From the NCBI GenBank assembly GCA_002353295.1, contig DEJG01000008.1, forward strand, positions 1 to 64,000: a DNA stretch of 64,000 nt, in the 5' to 3' direction. Below are positions 14,322-22,915 of the stretch, in pieces (position 1 is the first letter of the stretch; the number at the start of each line of letters is the position of its first letter). A program made the translations under genes and the position numbers. The stretch is from Prevotella sp. UBA2754. GTDB taxonomy: Bacteria > Bacteroidota > Bacteroidia > Bacteroidales > Bacteroidaceae. The notes beneath the pieces are model-generated. The model did not search any database and had not been told where the DNA came from. It saw only the letters and a program-made list of their open reading frames with translations.

Positions 14322-16538
14322 ATGACTGAGAAATTTGAATTCAAACCGAAAGAAAAAGAGATTGTATTGTCACTATATAATAAGGTGAAAATGGCAATCG
14401 GTACATCGCTTGTTGCAGGAGATGAAGATAAGATGCGCCAATACTTGACGGATTATATCGAACAAGACCATATTCATCGTGATGTCTTCGGCTTGAATCC
14501 CTTACTGTTGAGTTTCCAGACTGCCCAACTGGTAGTTGAGGAGATTGGATTGAAGCGTGACGCTGTGCTGGCAGTCTTGCTCCATCCCTGTATAGAAGAC
14601 GGTTATCTCACAATAGACATCGTGCAACGTGAGTTCGGCGAATCTGTAGCTCGTATCCTACATGGGTTACAACGCATACAGGACCTCTACAAGAAGAATC
14701 CAGTCATTGAGACTGAGAATTTCCGCAACCTTTTGCTTTCTTTTGCTGAGGATATGCGTGTGATTCTCATCATGATAGCTGATCGTGTGAATCTGATGCG
14801 TCAGATAAAAGAGACTAAACAAACTGATGCGCAACACGAAGTTAGCGAAGAAGCCGCTTATCTCTATGCTCCGCTGGCTCATAAACTGGGTCTTTACAAA
14901 CTGAAGAGTGAACTTGAAGACTTGTCGCTGAAATATCTGGAGCATGATGCTTACTATCATATTAAAGAGAAACTTAGTGAGACCAAGAAGAGTCGTGATG
15001 CCTATATCGAGCGGTTTATCCAGCCTATCAGCGAACACTTAAAGGCAGCAGGACTGAAGTTTCATATCAAAGGCCGTACCAAGTCGATACACTCCATCTG
15101 GCAGAAGATGAAGAAACAGAAGTGTGCCTTCGAGGGAGTCTATGACCTGTTTGCCATCCGTGTGATTCTCGATTCTCCATTAGAGAAAGAGAAAATGCAT
15201 TGCTGGCAGGTCTATTCCATTGTGACGGATATGTATCAGCCCAACCCCAAGCGTCTGCGCGACTGGCTGTCAGTACCTAAGTCGAATGGCTATGAGAGTC
15301 TGCATATCACTGTTTTGGGACCAGAGCAAAAATGGGTAGAGGTGCAGATTCGCACGGAGCGTATGGACGAGATTGCCGAACGTGGTGTGGCTGCCCATTG
15401 GCGCTATAAAGGTGTGAAGGGTGAGACGGGTTTGGATGAATGGTTGACCAATATCCGTTCGATGCTTGAGACATCCGACGGTATGGAGGCTATGGACCAG
15501 TTTAAGATGGACCTCTATGAAGACGAAGTATTCGTGTTTACCCCCAAGGGCGATCTCTATAAGTTTCCCAAAGGTGCGACCGTTCTTGATTTTGCCTACC
15601 ATATCCATTCCAAGATTGGCAATGCCTGCACAGGCGCCCGCATTAATAATAAGGTGGTGCCTCTCAGACAAGTACTGCAGAGCGGCGATCAGGTGGAAAT
15701 CATGACTTCTTCGACACAGAAGCCCCGTCAGGAATGGCTCAATATCGTCAAGACTTCCCGTGCCAAATCGAAAATTCGTTTGGCGCTGAAAGAAACGCAA
15801 GTCAAGGAGGCCTTGTTTGCCAAGGAAGCTCTTGAGCGCAAGTTCAAGAATCGGAAGGTGGAGCAGGAGGAATCTACCATGCAGCATCTGATTAAGAAAC
15901 TTGGTTTCAAGGAGACCAGTGATTTCTATCGCCAGATAGCTGACGGAACCCTGGATGTCAATCAGGTGATTGATAAGTATGTGGAGTTGCAACAGGGCGA
16001 ACAGCCTGTTACGGGTAATAATGTGGCTCAGACGGCAGCTGACTTTGTCTTGGACAACTCTCAGCTTTCTACTTTCAACTCCCAGCTCTCAGACGATGTT
16101 CTGGTAATAGATCGCAACCTAAAGGGTGTCGACTACCAGTTGGCGCGCTGTTGTCAACCCATTTACGGCGATAAGGTGTTTGGCTTTGTAACGGTGAATG
16201 GTGGTATTAAGATTCACCGTGAAGACTGTCCCAATGCCCCTGAACTGAAGAAGCGTTTCGGCTATCGTGTGGTGAAAGCCCGTTGGAGCGGTAAGGGCGC
16301 CTCACAATATGCCATTACCCTACGTGTGATAGGTAATGATGATATTGGTATTGTGAATAACCTCACCAGCATTATTTCAAAGGACGAAAAATTGGTGCTG
16401 CGCTCCATTAATATCGATTCGCACGACGGACTCTTCAGTGGTAATCTTGAAATCATGATTGACGACAATACCCGTTTGGAGTCTCTTATTAAGAAACTCC
16501 GAACGGTAAAGGGTGTCAAGCAAGTAAGCAGAATTTAG
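14322..16538 (+). CDS. RelA/SpoT-type (p)ppGpp synthetase with degenerate hydrolase domain
   Basis: Long RSH enzyme of 738 aa. The N-terminal HD domain (about 30-200) is damaged: the HDxxED metal site reads HPCIED (residues 88-93) and the first His of the site is not evident, although Asp154 in ADR remains. The synthetase domain (about 235-370) looks intact, with KGRTKSIHSIWQKM, YDLFAIRVIL, YESLHITVLGP and EVQIRT. TGS (FTPKGDLYKFPKGAT) and ACT domains follow. The expected role is (p)ppGpp synthesis with little or no hydrolysis, i.e. a RelA-like member. A heptameric repeat encodes NSQLSTFNSQLS at about residues 579-590, in the linker before the C-terminal zinc-finger-like segment (RCCQPIYGDKVFGFV). 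Confidence 0.92.
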   Translation: MTEKFEFKPKEKEIVLSLYNKVKMAIGTSLVAGDEDKMRQYLTDYIEQDHIHRDVFGLNPLLLSFQTAQLVVEEIGLKRDAVLAVLLHPCIEDGYLTIDIVQREFGESVARILHGLQRIQDLYKKNPVIETENFRNLLLSFAEDMRVILIMIADRVNLMRQIKETKQTDAQHEVSEEAAYLYAPLAHKLGLYKLKSELEDLSLKYLEHDAYYHIKEKLSETKKSRDAYIERFIQPISEHLKAAGLKFHIKGRTKSIHSIWQKMKKQKCAFEGVYDLFAIRVILDSPLEKEKMHCWQVYSIVTDMYQPNPKRLRDWLSVPKSNGYESLHITVLGPEQKWVEVQIRTERMDEIAERGVAAHWRYKGVKGETGLDEWLTNIRSMLETSDGMEAMDQFKMDLYEDEVFVFTPKGDLYKFPKGATVLDFAYHIHSKIGNACTGARINNKVVPLRQVLQSGDQVEIMTSSTQKPRQEWLNIVKTSRAKSKIRLALKETQVKEALFAKEALERKFKNRKVEQEESTMQHLIKKLGFKETSDFYRQIADGTLDVNQVIDKYVELQQGEQPVTGNNVAQTAADFVLDNSQLSTFNSQLSDDVLVIDRNLKGVDYQLARCCQPIYGDKVFGFVTVNGGIKIHREDCPNAPELKKRFGYRVVKARWSGKGASQYAITLRVIGNDDIGIVNNLTSIISKDEKLVLRSINIDSHDGLFSGNLEIMIDDNTRLESLIKKLRTVKGVKQVSRI
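16056..16090. repeat. In-frame heptameric tandem repeat inside the RSH gene
   Basis: Five 7-base units: AACTCTC, AGCTTTC, TACTTTC, AACTCCC and AGCTCTC. Three units equal seven codons, so the translation repeats as NSQLSTF/NSQLS. It lies in a linker between conserved domains. Confidence 0.8.
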
Positions 16539-16539
16539 T

Positions 16540-16911
16540 TTAGTTTTCTTTGAAAGCAACAACGCGAGTCAAATCCATATCGAGGTAGTAAGTGTCGCTT
16601 ACTTCCTCATTTTCTAATTCGTATTTCACACGTGTTACCATCAGTTTTTTGAAAGGCTCATCAGGAGCATATTTCAAATCAGGGCGATAGCGCTTACCTT
16701 GACGAGCCAAATGACGCAGATTCATCACGATGGAATCAGTCATTGCATGAGTAGAATCAACATCAGTGAAATGTACCGATGATGGATTCAGCCCTTCGCG
16801 CATGTTCTGCTCCATGAACTGTTCCACCAGTTCTTCAGCCTCAGCCTGCGGTCCGCACGAGGCGAACAGCAGGGGGGCTATACCTATTATTATATATATA
16901 AGTCGTTTCAT
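16540..16911 (-). CDS. Small lipoprotein
   Basis: Protein of 123 aa with a lipoprotein signal: MKRLIYIIIGIAPLLFASC, Cys19 being the acylation site. I do not recognise the mature part (QAEAEELVEQFMEQNM, then YELENEEVSDTYYLDMDLTRVVAF); it reads like a small secreted alpha/beta domain and several Bacteroidales lipoproteins share this style. The start is Met 16911, which overlaps the pepD stop by 4 bases (ATGA), so it is translationally coupled to pepD. The frame continues upstream to 16956 inside pepD, but that would lack a signal peptide. It converges on the RSH gene with only one base between stops. Confidence 0.75.
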   Translation of the reverse strand: MKRLIYIIIGIAPLLFASCGPQAEAEELVEQFMEQNMREGLNPSSVHFTDVDSTHAMTDSIVMNLRHLARQGKRYRPDLKYAPDEPFKKLMVTRVKYELENEEVSDTYYLDMDLTRVVAFKEN

Positions 16912-18371
16912 AACTGATGTGGGATACTCTTGAGTGTGAGTAGCAGGTGGTCCCAAACCATCTGAACGGTAGGGATAAGCAGACGCTCGTCAGGTGTATG
17001 AACATCACGCAGCGTAGGCCCCATGCTCACCATGTCGAGATTAGGATAACGCTCGGCAAAGAGTCCGCACTCCAATCCAGCATGAATACCCTTCAAAATA
17101 GGGTCTTTTTGGAAGAGCTTATGATAGGTTAATTTGACAATCTTCTGCAACTCACTGTTCGTGCGCATCTTCCAAGCGGGATATCCTTCGGAATGGGTTA
17201 CCTTTGCACCAGCCAATTTAAATACTGCTGCGATGGTGTTGCACATGTTGTCAAGGTTCGACATCACATTCGAACGTTGGGAAGACATAATCATGATGTC
17301 TTTCTCGTTGGTCTCCACACGAGCCAGATTGCTGGAAGTTTCGGTCATTCCGCCCAAAGCTTCATCCTGACATACAGCATATACTCCGTTGTCAACAGCC
17401 TGCAAGGCATATATGAAGCGATGTGCTGCCTCATCCTCAATATATGGCTCTGGGTCGTAACTGCGCATACGCCATACCATATTTGTATCGCAAACATGAA
17501 ACTCTTCATCCACCTGTGCCGAGAATACATTCCAATCGGCACGGATATTTTCCTTGATGGCATTGGGAACAGCCAAAACGAAATAGCCGCCACGAGGAAT
17601 GGCATTATGCAAACTGCCTCCATGCAGGCGAACGAGATGAATGCCCTCGTAACGCTCCATCTCCTGATAGACGAAACGAGCAATAATTTTCAGTCCGTTA
17701 GCACGTTTCTTGTTGATGTCATCACCTGAGTGGCCACCAACCAGTCCTTTGACAGAACCTTTGATGCAGAAGTAACCTTCAGGAATTGGTAGGCGCGCAA
17801 TGTCGAACTGGGCAGTAGTAGTACGTCCGCCAGCACATGATATGAAGATTTCCCCCTCATCCTCAGAATCGAGATTGATGAGGAAATCGCCTGTCATGAA
17901 ACCTGGTTTCATTCCTTCAGCACCTGTCAGTCCTGTTTCTTCATCACGTGTGAAGACACACTCAATCGGACCGTGCTCAATGTCGTCACTATCAAGGACG
18001 GCCAACTCCATAGCGATACCGATACCGTCATCAGCTCCCAGTGTCGTACCCTTAGCACGCAACCATTCTCCGTCCACATAAGTTGTAATACCGTCCTTGT
18101 CGAAATCAATTTTTACATTGGGAAGAGAATCACACACCATATCCATGTGGCTTTGCAAGATAACTGTCTTGCAATCCTCATAGCCAGGAGTAGCTCCCTT
18201 ACGGATAAGAACATTACCAACTTCATCGACCTTCGTCTCCAAACCTCGGCGGTTACCGAAGTCCTTCAAGTACTCAATCATCTTCTCTTCACGCTTCGAG
18301 GGGCGTGGAATTTCGTTAATCTTCGCAAAATGTTCGAAGACAACGGCAGGTTTTAACTCACTTTTATTCAT
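16908..18371 (-). CDS. pepD: Aminoacyl-histidine dipeptidase (M20 family)
   Basis: Cytosolic zinc dipeptidase of 487 aa that cleaves Xaa-His and other dipeptides. The two metal-site motifs of the M20 fold are present: QSHMDMV (about 79-85) and GADDGIGIAM (about 119-128). EETGLTGAEGM (about 150-160) holds the catalytic Glu, and a late His-containing HAGLECGLF segment lies near residue 437. The length is normal for PepD. It is transcribed away from the small membrane protein gene at 18458; their -7 elements are about 25 bases apart. A small lipoprotein gene follows with a 4-base overlap. Confidence 0.95.
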   Translation of the reverse strand: MNKSELKPAVVFEHFAKINEIPRPSKREEKMIEYLKDFGNRRGLETKVDEVGNVLIRKGATPGYEDCKTVILQSHMDMVCDSLPNVKIDFDKDGITTYVDGEWLRAKGTTLGADDGIGIAMELAVLDSDDIEHGPIECVFTRDEETGLTGAEGMKPGFMTGDFLINLDSEDEGEIFISCAGGRTTTAQFDIARLPIPEGYFCIKGSVKGLVGGHSGDDINKKRANGLKIIARFVYQEMERYEGIHLVRLHGGSLHNAIPRGGYFVLAVPNAIKENIRADWNVFSAQVDEEFHVCDTNMVWRMRSYDPEPYIEDEAAHRFIYALQAVDNGVYAVCQDEALGGMTETSSNLARVETNEKDIMIMSSQRSNVMSNLDNMCNTIAAVFKLAGAKVTHSEGYPAWKMRTNSELQKIVKLTYHKLFQKDPILKGIHAGLECGLFAERYPNLDMVSMGPTLRDVHTPDERLLIPTVQMVWDHLLLTLKSIPHQL

Positions 18372-18411
18372 TATTAATGTTTATTATTATCGGTTTTCTA
18401 AATTAATTGTT

Positions 18412-18419
18412 TAACTTTG
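18412..18419 (+). promoter_or_regulatory. -7 element for the small membrane protein/OmpH-like operon
   Basis: TAACTTTG fits the TAnnTTTG consensus, 38 bases upstream of the ATG at 18458. It faces the minus-strand element at 18443. Confidence 0.6.
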
Positions 18420-18442
18420 CAGTCGAAATTGCAAAACTTGTG

Positions 18443-18450
18443 CAAAAGTA
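18443..18450 (-). promoter_or_regulatory. -7 element for pepD
   Basis: The minus strand reads TACTTTTG, 71 bases upstream of the pepD start at 18371. The two opposed promoters would transcribe through each other. Confidence 0.55.
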
Positions 18451-18457
18451 ATCATTT

Positions 18458-18679
18458 ATGGTGAAAATATTGCTATTAAGCACGTTAATAATTGCTATAG
18501 GGATGGCTTTTTTTCTCGTAAAAGTCCTTTCCAACAAAAATGGCACCTTCTCATCGCAGCATATTCACGACAGTGAGGCGATGCGTGAAAGAGGTATTCA
18601 TTGTGTGATGGATCAAGACCGTGAAATGCGTCGCAAGAGTCGTTTCGCAGTCAGCGAAACATCGAAAATGACAAAATAA
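18458..18679 (+). CDS. Small single-pass membrane protein
   Basis: Protein of 73 aa with one N-terminal membrane helix (ILLLSTLIIAIGMAFFLVKVL, residues 4-24) followed by a basic cytoplasmic-type tail containing SEAMRERGIHCVMDQDREMRRKSR (in part). The MRxRGIHCVxxQD pattern is one I associate with conserved small Bacteroidales proteins of unknown function. It has its own promoter (18412) and precedes the OmpH-like gene by 33 bases, which are filled by an octameric repeat that includes the stop codon. The function is unknown. Confidence 0.75.
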   Translation: MVKILLLSTLIIAIGMAFFLVKVLSNKNGTFSSQHIHDSEAMRERGIHCVMDQDREMRRKSRFAVSETSKMTK

Positions 18680-18703
18680 CGAAATAACAAAATAACGAAA
18701 AAA
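18672..18703. repeat. Octameric tandem repeat at a gene junction
   Basis: Four 8-base units: CAAAATAA, CGAAATAA, CAAAATAA and CGAAAAAA. The first contains the stop codon of the small membrane protein. The array fills the gap to the next gene. Confidence 0.7.
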
Positions 18704-18712
18704 AAAGAAAAA

Positions 18713-19333
18713 ATGAAAAAGAATGTTTTCGGCATGATGGCTGCTGCCGCCATCGTAGCACTTGCTTCGTGCAACAATGCAAATCCCAAGATGGACGAGC
18801 AACCTTCAGCTGCTGATTCTGCCAATGGCACAGGACTGAAAATTGCTTATGTAGAGGTCGACTCTTTAATGACTCAGTATGAGTATTGCAAAGACTTCAC
18901 ATTGGTGCTTCAGAAGAAGAGCAATAATGCCCGTAACACCTTGAACCAGAAAGGACAGCAGTTGCAGAATGCTATGAACAACTTCCAGCAGAAGTTGAAT
19001 AACAATGGATTCACAAGTCGTGAGCAGGCAGAGAGCCAGCAGGCAGCTATTCAGCGCCAGCAGAACGATCTGCAACAGTTGCAGGCTCGTTTGGAGAATG
19101 AACTTGCTAACGAGACCGCTACCTATAATGAGGGATTGCGTGACTCTCTGCAGCATTTTCTTGATGTCTACAACAAAGATAAAAAGTTTGACATGATTCT
19201 TACCAAGCAGGGTGATAACATTCTGTATGCTGCCAAGCGTTTTGATATCACCGACGATGTCATCAATGGTCTGAACAAACGCTATAAGTCTACCTTCAAG
19301 AAGACAGAAGAAAAGAAAGAAGAGAAGAAATAG
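18713..19333 (+). CDS. OmpH/Skp-like periplasmic chaperone, lipoprotein form
   Basis: Protein of 206 aa of the OmpH/Skp family, whose members hold unfolded outer-membrane proteins in the periplasm. Residues 1-20 are a lipoprotein signal (AAAIVALASC), so the protein is probably membrane-anchored. A short beta part (KIAYVEVDSLMTQYEY, about 44-60) is followed by long glutamine-rich helices (QKGQQLQNAMNNFQQKL, QQAAIQRQQNDLQQLQARLENEL) that form the tentacles, then the closing strand DMILTKQGDNILYA. The C-terminus is lysine/glutamate-rich. It is probably co-transcribed with the small membrane gene before it and the helicase after it. Confidence 0.88.
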   Translation: MKKNVFGMMAAAAIVALASCNNANPKMDEQPSAADSANGTGLKIAYVEVDSLMTQYEYCKDFTLVLQKKSNNARNTLNQKGQQLQNAMNNFQQKLNNNGFTSREQAESQQAAIQRQQNDLQQLQARLENELANETATYNEGLRDSLQHFLDVYNKDKKFDMILTKQGDNILYAAKRFDITDDVINGLNKRYKSTFKKTEEKKEEKK

Positions 19334-19365
19334 TTGACAGTTTACAGAGTTCATGGTTCATAGTT
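19331..19365. repeat. Heptameric tandem repeat between OmpH-like and helicase genes
   Basis: Five 7-base units: TAGTTGA, CAGTTTA, CAGAGTT, CATGGTT and CATAGTT. The first unit begins exactly with the TAG stop codon of the OmpH-like gene, and the array ends 3 bases before the next ATG. Confidence 0.75.
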
Positions 19366-19368
19366 AAT

Positions 19369-20697
19369 ATGGGCATTGACTTGCAACACATACTGACGAA
19401 AATAGGCATCTCAGAGTTGAATGAGATGCAGCAACACGCCGCCGAAGCGATCTTATGCTCCGACGGTGATGTTGTTTTACTCTCACCAACGGGAACAGGT
19501 AAGACGTTGGCTTACCTGCTGCCGCTGGTACAGCTACTGGATGTCTCATCCGATGCGGTGCAGGCACTGGTCGTTGTTCCTGGTCGAGAGTTAGCTTTAC
19601 AGTCGGATACGGTGTTACGCGATATGGGTTCTGGTATCCGTTCTGCCAGTTGCTATGGCGGTCGGGCTGCTATGGACGAGCATCGAAAACTGAAGGAGAC
19701 AAAACCCCAAATTATCTTTGGTACTCCAGGTCGTCTGAATGATCATCTCGACAAAGAGAATATTTCACCCTATGCCATTCGATGGCTGATTATTGATGAG
19801 TTCGACAAATGTCTTGAAATGGGATTCCAAAAGGAGATGTCTAAACTCATCAAGAGTCTTCCAGGCTTACAACGTCGTATTTTGCTCTCTGCAACCAATA
19901 CAGAACAGATTCCTCAGTTTGTCAATATGGCCAAAAAGGGTACTCTTGTCGATTTTCTGCCAAATGAGGAGCAGACTTCAGAACGAGTGACACTCTATGA
20001 GGTTAAGAGCCCTCAGAAAGACAAGCTCGACACCTTGCGCCAGCTGTTATTAAGTTTTGAAGATGAGAGTAGTATCGTATTCCTCAATTACCGTGACTCT
20101 GTAGAACGCGTCAATAACTATCTGGCTGACCAAGGTTTTGTTACCAGTTTCTTCCATGGAGGACTGGAACAGAAACAGCGAGAGGCTGCCCTCTATCGTT
20201 TTTCCAATGGTTCGGTCAATGTGATGGTGAGTACAGATTTGGCTTCTCGTGGGCTCGACATCCCAGATATTGCCAATATCGTTCATTATCATATGCCGGA
20301 GAGTGAAGAGGGCTACATCCATCGCGTAGGACGAACAGCCCGATGGGACAAGCAGGGTAGGGCTTTCTTCATAACTGGTCCCGACGAACATATTCCTGAA
20401 TATGTAGAAGGAGACGTTCAAACGTATCTCCCTTCACCACTCATTACGCTCCCTTCACTGCCCAAAATGTCAACCCTCTATATAGGTAAAGGCAAGAAAG
20501 ATAAGGTGTCCAAGGGAGATATTGTGGGGTTCTTATGCAAAATAGGCGGTTTACAGGCAGATGAGATCGGACGTATTGATGTGCATGACCGTTATGCTTA
20601 CGTTGCCGTTAAGCGTGAAAAACAGGAACAGGTAGTGCGTAGGACTCGGGGCGAAAAGATAAAGGGTATTAAGACGATAGTAGAGCCTGTAAGGTAG
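19369..20697 (+). CDS. DEAD-box RNA helicase, DbpA-like
   Basis: ATP-dependent RNA helicase of 442 aa. Walker A is SPTGTGKT (about 45-52); motif II is DEFD rather than DEAD (about 142-145). SATN is motif III, and the C-terminal helicase domain has STDLASRGLDIPD and HRVGRTAR. Residues 365-442 form a DbpA-type RNA-binding domain (LYIGKGKKDKVSKGDIVGFL, ...IGRIDVHDRYAYVAV), which in E. coli DbpA docks onto 23S rRNA hairpin 92 during large-subunit assembly. It follows the OmpH-like gene after a heptameric repeat. Confidence 0.93.
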   Translation: MGIDLQHILTKIGISELNEMQQHAAEAILCSDGDVVLLSPTGTGKTLAYLLPLVQLLDVSSDAVQALVVVPGRELALQSDTVLRDMGSGIRSASCYGGRAAMDEHRKLKETKPQIIFGTPGRLNDHLDKENISPYAIRWLIIDEFDKCLEMGFQKEMSKLIKSLPGLQRRILLSATNTEQIPQFVNMAKKGTLVDFLPNEEQTSERVTLYEVKSPQKDKLDTLRQLLLSFEDESSIVFLNYRDSVERVNNYLADQGFVTSFFHGGLEQKQREAALYRFSNGSVNVMVSTDLASRGLDIPDIANIVHYHMPESEEGYIHRVGRTARWDKQGRAFFITGPDEHIPEYVEGDVQTYLPSPLITLPSLPKMSTLYIGKGKKDKVSKGDIVGFLCKIGGLQADEIGRIDVHDRYAYVAVKREKQEQVVRRTRGEKIKGIKTIVEPVR

Positions 20698-20857
20698 ATT
20701 ATTGTCATACCGACTTGTCAAAACGTAAGAAAATCAAAGAAAATGCTTAATTCTTGCTTAAATATTTGCCTAATTGAAATAAAAAGTGTAATTTCGCATC
20801 GTTTTTCATAAACAGATAATAAAATTGATAGTATAAATAATTTAATTCACAATCAAA

Positions 20858-21925
20858 ATGAAGAAGTACAACTTTAACGCAGGTCCTTCAATGCTTCCCC
20901 GCGAAGTGATTGAGAAGACTGCTCAACAGTGTCTTGATTTCAATGGTTCAGGTCTCTCACTGATGGAGATTAGCCACCGTGCAAAGGATTTCCAGCCCGT
21001 AGTTGACGAAGCTGTAGCTCTGGTAAAGGAGCTGCTTCAGATTCCTGAAGGTTATTCCGTAATCTTCCTTGGCGGTGGTGCTTCACTTGAGTTCTGCATG
21101 ATTCCTTACAACTTCCTGATTAAAAAGGCTGCTTACCTGAACACTGGTGTTTGGGCAAAGAAGGCAATGAAGGAAGCCAAGCTGTTTGGTGAGGTAGTAG
21201 AAGTAGCTTCTTCTGCTGATGCCAACTATACCTTCATTCCAAAGGGATGGAGCGTTCCTGCTGATGCCGACTATCTGCACATCACCACTAATAATACCAT
21301 CTATGGTACTGAGATTCGCAAGGATTTGGACGTAAATGTTCCCTTGATTGCCGATATGTCATCAGATATCTTCAGCCGTCCTATTGATGTTAAGAAATAT
21401 GATGCCATCTACGCAGGTGCTCAGAAGAACCTGGCTATGGCTGGTGTGACCATCATCATCGTGAAGGACGAGAAACTGGGCAAGGCTCCTCGTGAGATTC
21501 CTACCATGCTCGACTATCGCACACATGTTGACAAGGGTTCTATGTTCAATACTCCTCCAGTAGTTCCTATCTACAGTGCTCTTGAGACCCTCCGCTGGAT
21601 CAAGAAGAACGGTGGCGTAGAGGCTATGGATAAGCTGGCTCAGCAGCGTGCCGAGATTGTCTATGGTGAGATTGACCGCAACAAGATGTTCCGTGGCACT
21701 GCCGTTGAGGAAGACCGTTCACTGATGAACATCTGTTTCGTGATGGCCGACGAGTATAAGGAGTTGGAGAAAGACTTCCTCGACTTTGCTACTTCTAAGG
21801 GTATGGTAGGTGTGAAGGGTCACCGCAGTGTTGGCGGTTTCCGTGCCAGCTGCTATAATGCCCAGACCATCGAAGGTTGCAATGCCCTCGTAGCATGTAT
21901 GAAAGAATTTGAAGCTAATCATTAA
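20858..21925 (+). CDS. serC: Phosphoserine aminotransferase
   Basis: PLP enzyme of 355 aa converting 3-phosphohydroxypyruvate and glutamate to phosphoserine, the second step of serine synthesis; it also acts in the DXP-dependent PLP pathway. The N-terminus NFNAGPSMLP and the PLP-lysine segment YAGAQKNLAMAG (about 188-199) are diagnostic, with HITTNNTIYGTE upstream and HRSVGGFRASCYN near the C-terminus. The length is standard. It lies 5 bases before serA in the same orientation, forming a serine-biosynthesis operon. A likely -7 element (TAATTTCG, one mismatch) lies about 68 bases upstream. Confidence 0.97.
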   Translation: MKKYNFNAGPSMLPREVIEKTAQQCLDFNGSGLSLMEISHRAKDFQPVVDEAVALVKELLQIPEGYSVIFLGGGASLEFCMIPYNFLIKKAAYLNTGVWAKKAMKEAKLFGEVVEVASSADANYTFIPKGWSVPADADYLHITTNNTIYGTEIRKDLDVNVPLIADMSSDIFSRPIDVKKYDAIYAGAQKNLAMAGVTIIIVKDEKLGKAPREIPTMLDYRTHVDKGSMFNTPPVVPIYSALETLRWIKKNGGVEAMDKLAQQRAEIVYGEIDRNKMFRGTAVEEDRSLMNICFVMADEYKELEKDFLDFATSKGMVGVKGHRSVGGFRASCYNAQTIEGCNALVACMKEFEANH

Positions 21926-21930
21926 TAGTT

Positions 21931-22848
21931 ATGAAAGTATTAGTTGCAACAGAGAAACCATTCGCAGCAGCAGCTGTCAATGGTATCAAAGCAGAAGTTG
22001 AAGCAGCCGGCAATGAACTGGTGCTGCTCGAGAAATATACTGAGAAGGCGCAGCTCTTGGATGCCGTGAAGGATGCCGATGCTATGATTATCCGTTCGGA
22101 TAAGGTAGATGCTGAGGTATTGGATGCTGCCAAGCAGTTGAAGATTGTGGTACGTGCCGGTGCCGGTTACGACAATATCGACCTGGCTGCAGCCACAGCC
22201 CACAACGTAGTAGCCGAGAATACTCCTGGCCAGAATGCTAACGCCGTTGCCGAGTTGGTATTCGGTCTGTTGGTGATGGCTGTTCGTGGATTCTATAATG
22301 GTAAGAGCGGTTCAGAATTGCTGGGTAAGAAACTCGGTATTCTGGCTTTCGGTAATGTAGGTCGCAATGTGGCTCGCATCGCCAAAGGTTTCGGAATGGA
22401 TGTCTATGCCTACGATGCTTTCTGCCCTGCAGAGGTGATCGAGAAGGCAGGTGTGCATGCCGTAGCCAATCAGGACGCTCTGTTTGAGACCTGCGATGTT
22501 GTATCGCTCCACATCCCTGCTACTCCAGAAACCAAGCAGAGCATCAACTACGCTTTGGTAGGCAAGATGAAGAAGGGTGGTATTCTGGTGAACACAGCTC
22601 GTAAGGAAGTCATCAACGAGCCTGAGCTCATCAAATTGATGCAGGAGCGCGAAGACTTAAAGTTTGTGACCGACATCATGCCCGATGCCAATGATGAGTT
22701 CAAACAGTTCGAGGGTCGTTACTTCTCAACACCTAAGAAGATGGGTGCCCAGACAGCCGAGGCCAATATCAATGCCGGTATCGCAGCTGCCAAGCAGATC
22801 AATGCCTTCTTCAAAGATGGCGATACCAAGTTCCAGGTAAACAAATAA
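21931..22848 (+). CDS. serA: D-3-phosphoglycerate dehydrogenase (short form)
   Basis: NAD-dependent dehydrogenase of 305 aa catalysing the first committed step of serine synthesis. The 2-hydroxyacid dehydrogenase pattern is clear: VVRAGAGYDNIDL (about 71-83), nucleotide-binding LGILAFGNVGRNVA (about 134-147) with Phe in the first glycine motif, and PATPETKQSIN near residue 200. The catalytic-site region at NTARKEVINEPEL (about 223-235) has Lys where many family members have Gly. There is no C-terminal ACT domain, so serine feedback through ACT is not expected. It is the second gene of the serC-serA operon, ending in a strong terminator. Confidence 0.93.
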   Translation: MKVLVATEKPFAAAAVNGIKAEVEAAGNELVLLEKYTEKAQLLDAVKDADAMIIRSDKVDAEVLDAAKQLKIVVRAGAGYDNIDLAAATAHNVVAENTPGQNANAVAELVFGLLVMAVRGFYNGKSGSELLGKKLGILAFGNVGRNVARIAKGFGMDVYAYDAFCPAEVIEKAGVHAVANQDALFETCDVVSLHIPATPETKQSINYALVGKMKKGGILVNTARKEVINEPELIKLMQEREDLKFVTDIMPDANDEFKQFEGRYFSTPKKMGAQTAEANINAGIAAAKQINAFFKDGDTKFQVNK

Positions 22849-22868
22849 GAAATAATAAACTCAAAAAA

Positions 22869-22910
22869 AGAGCCTGACATTCAGAAGTGTCAGGCTCTCT
22901 TTATTTTCGG
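22869..22910. terminator. Intrinsic terminator after serA
   Basis: Eleven-base perfect stem (22869-22879 pairing with 22888-22898) with an 8-base loop, A-rich before and T-rich after. It lies between the convergent serA and GH5 genes and can act in both directions. Confidence 0.9.
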
Positions 22911-22915
22911 ATGAT

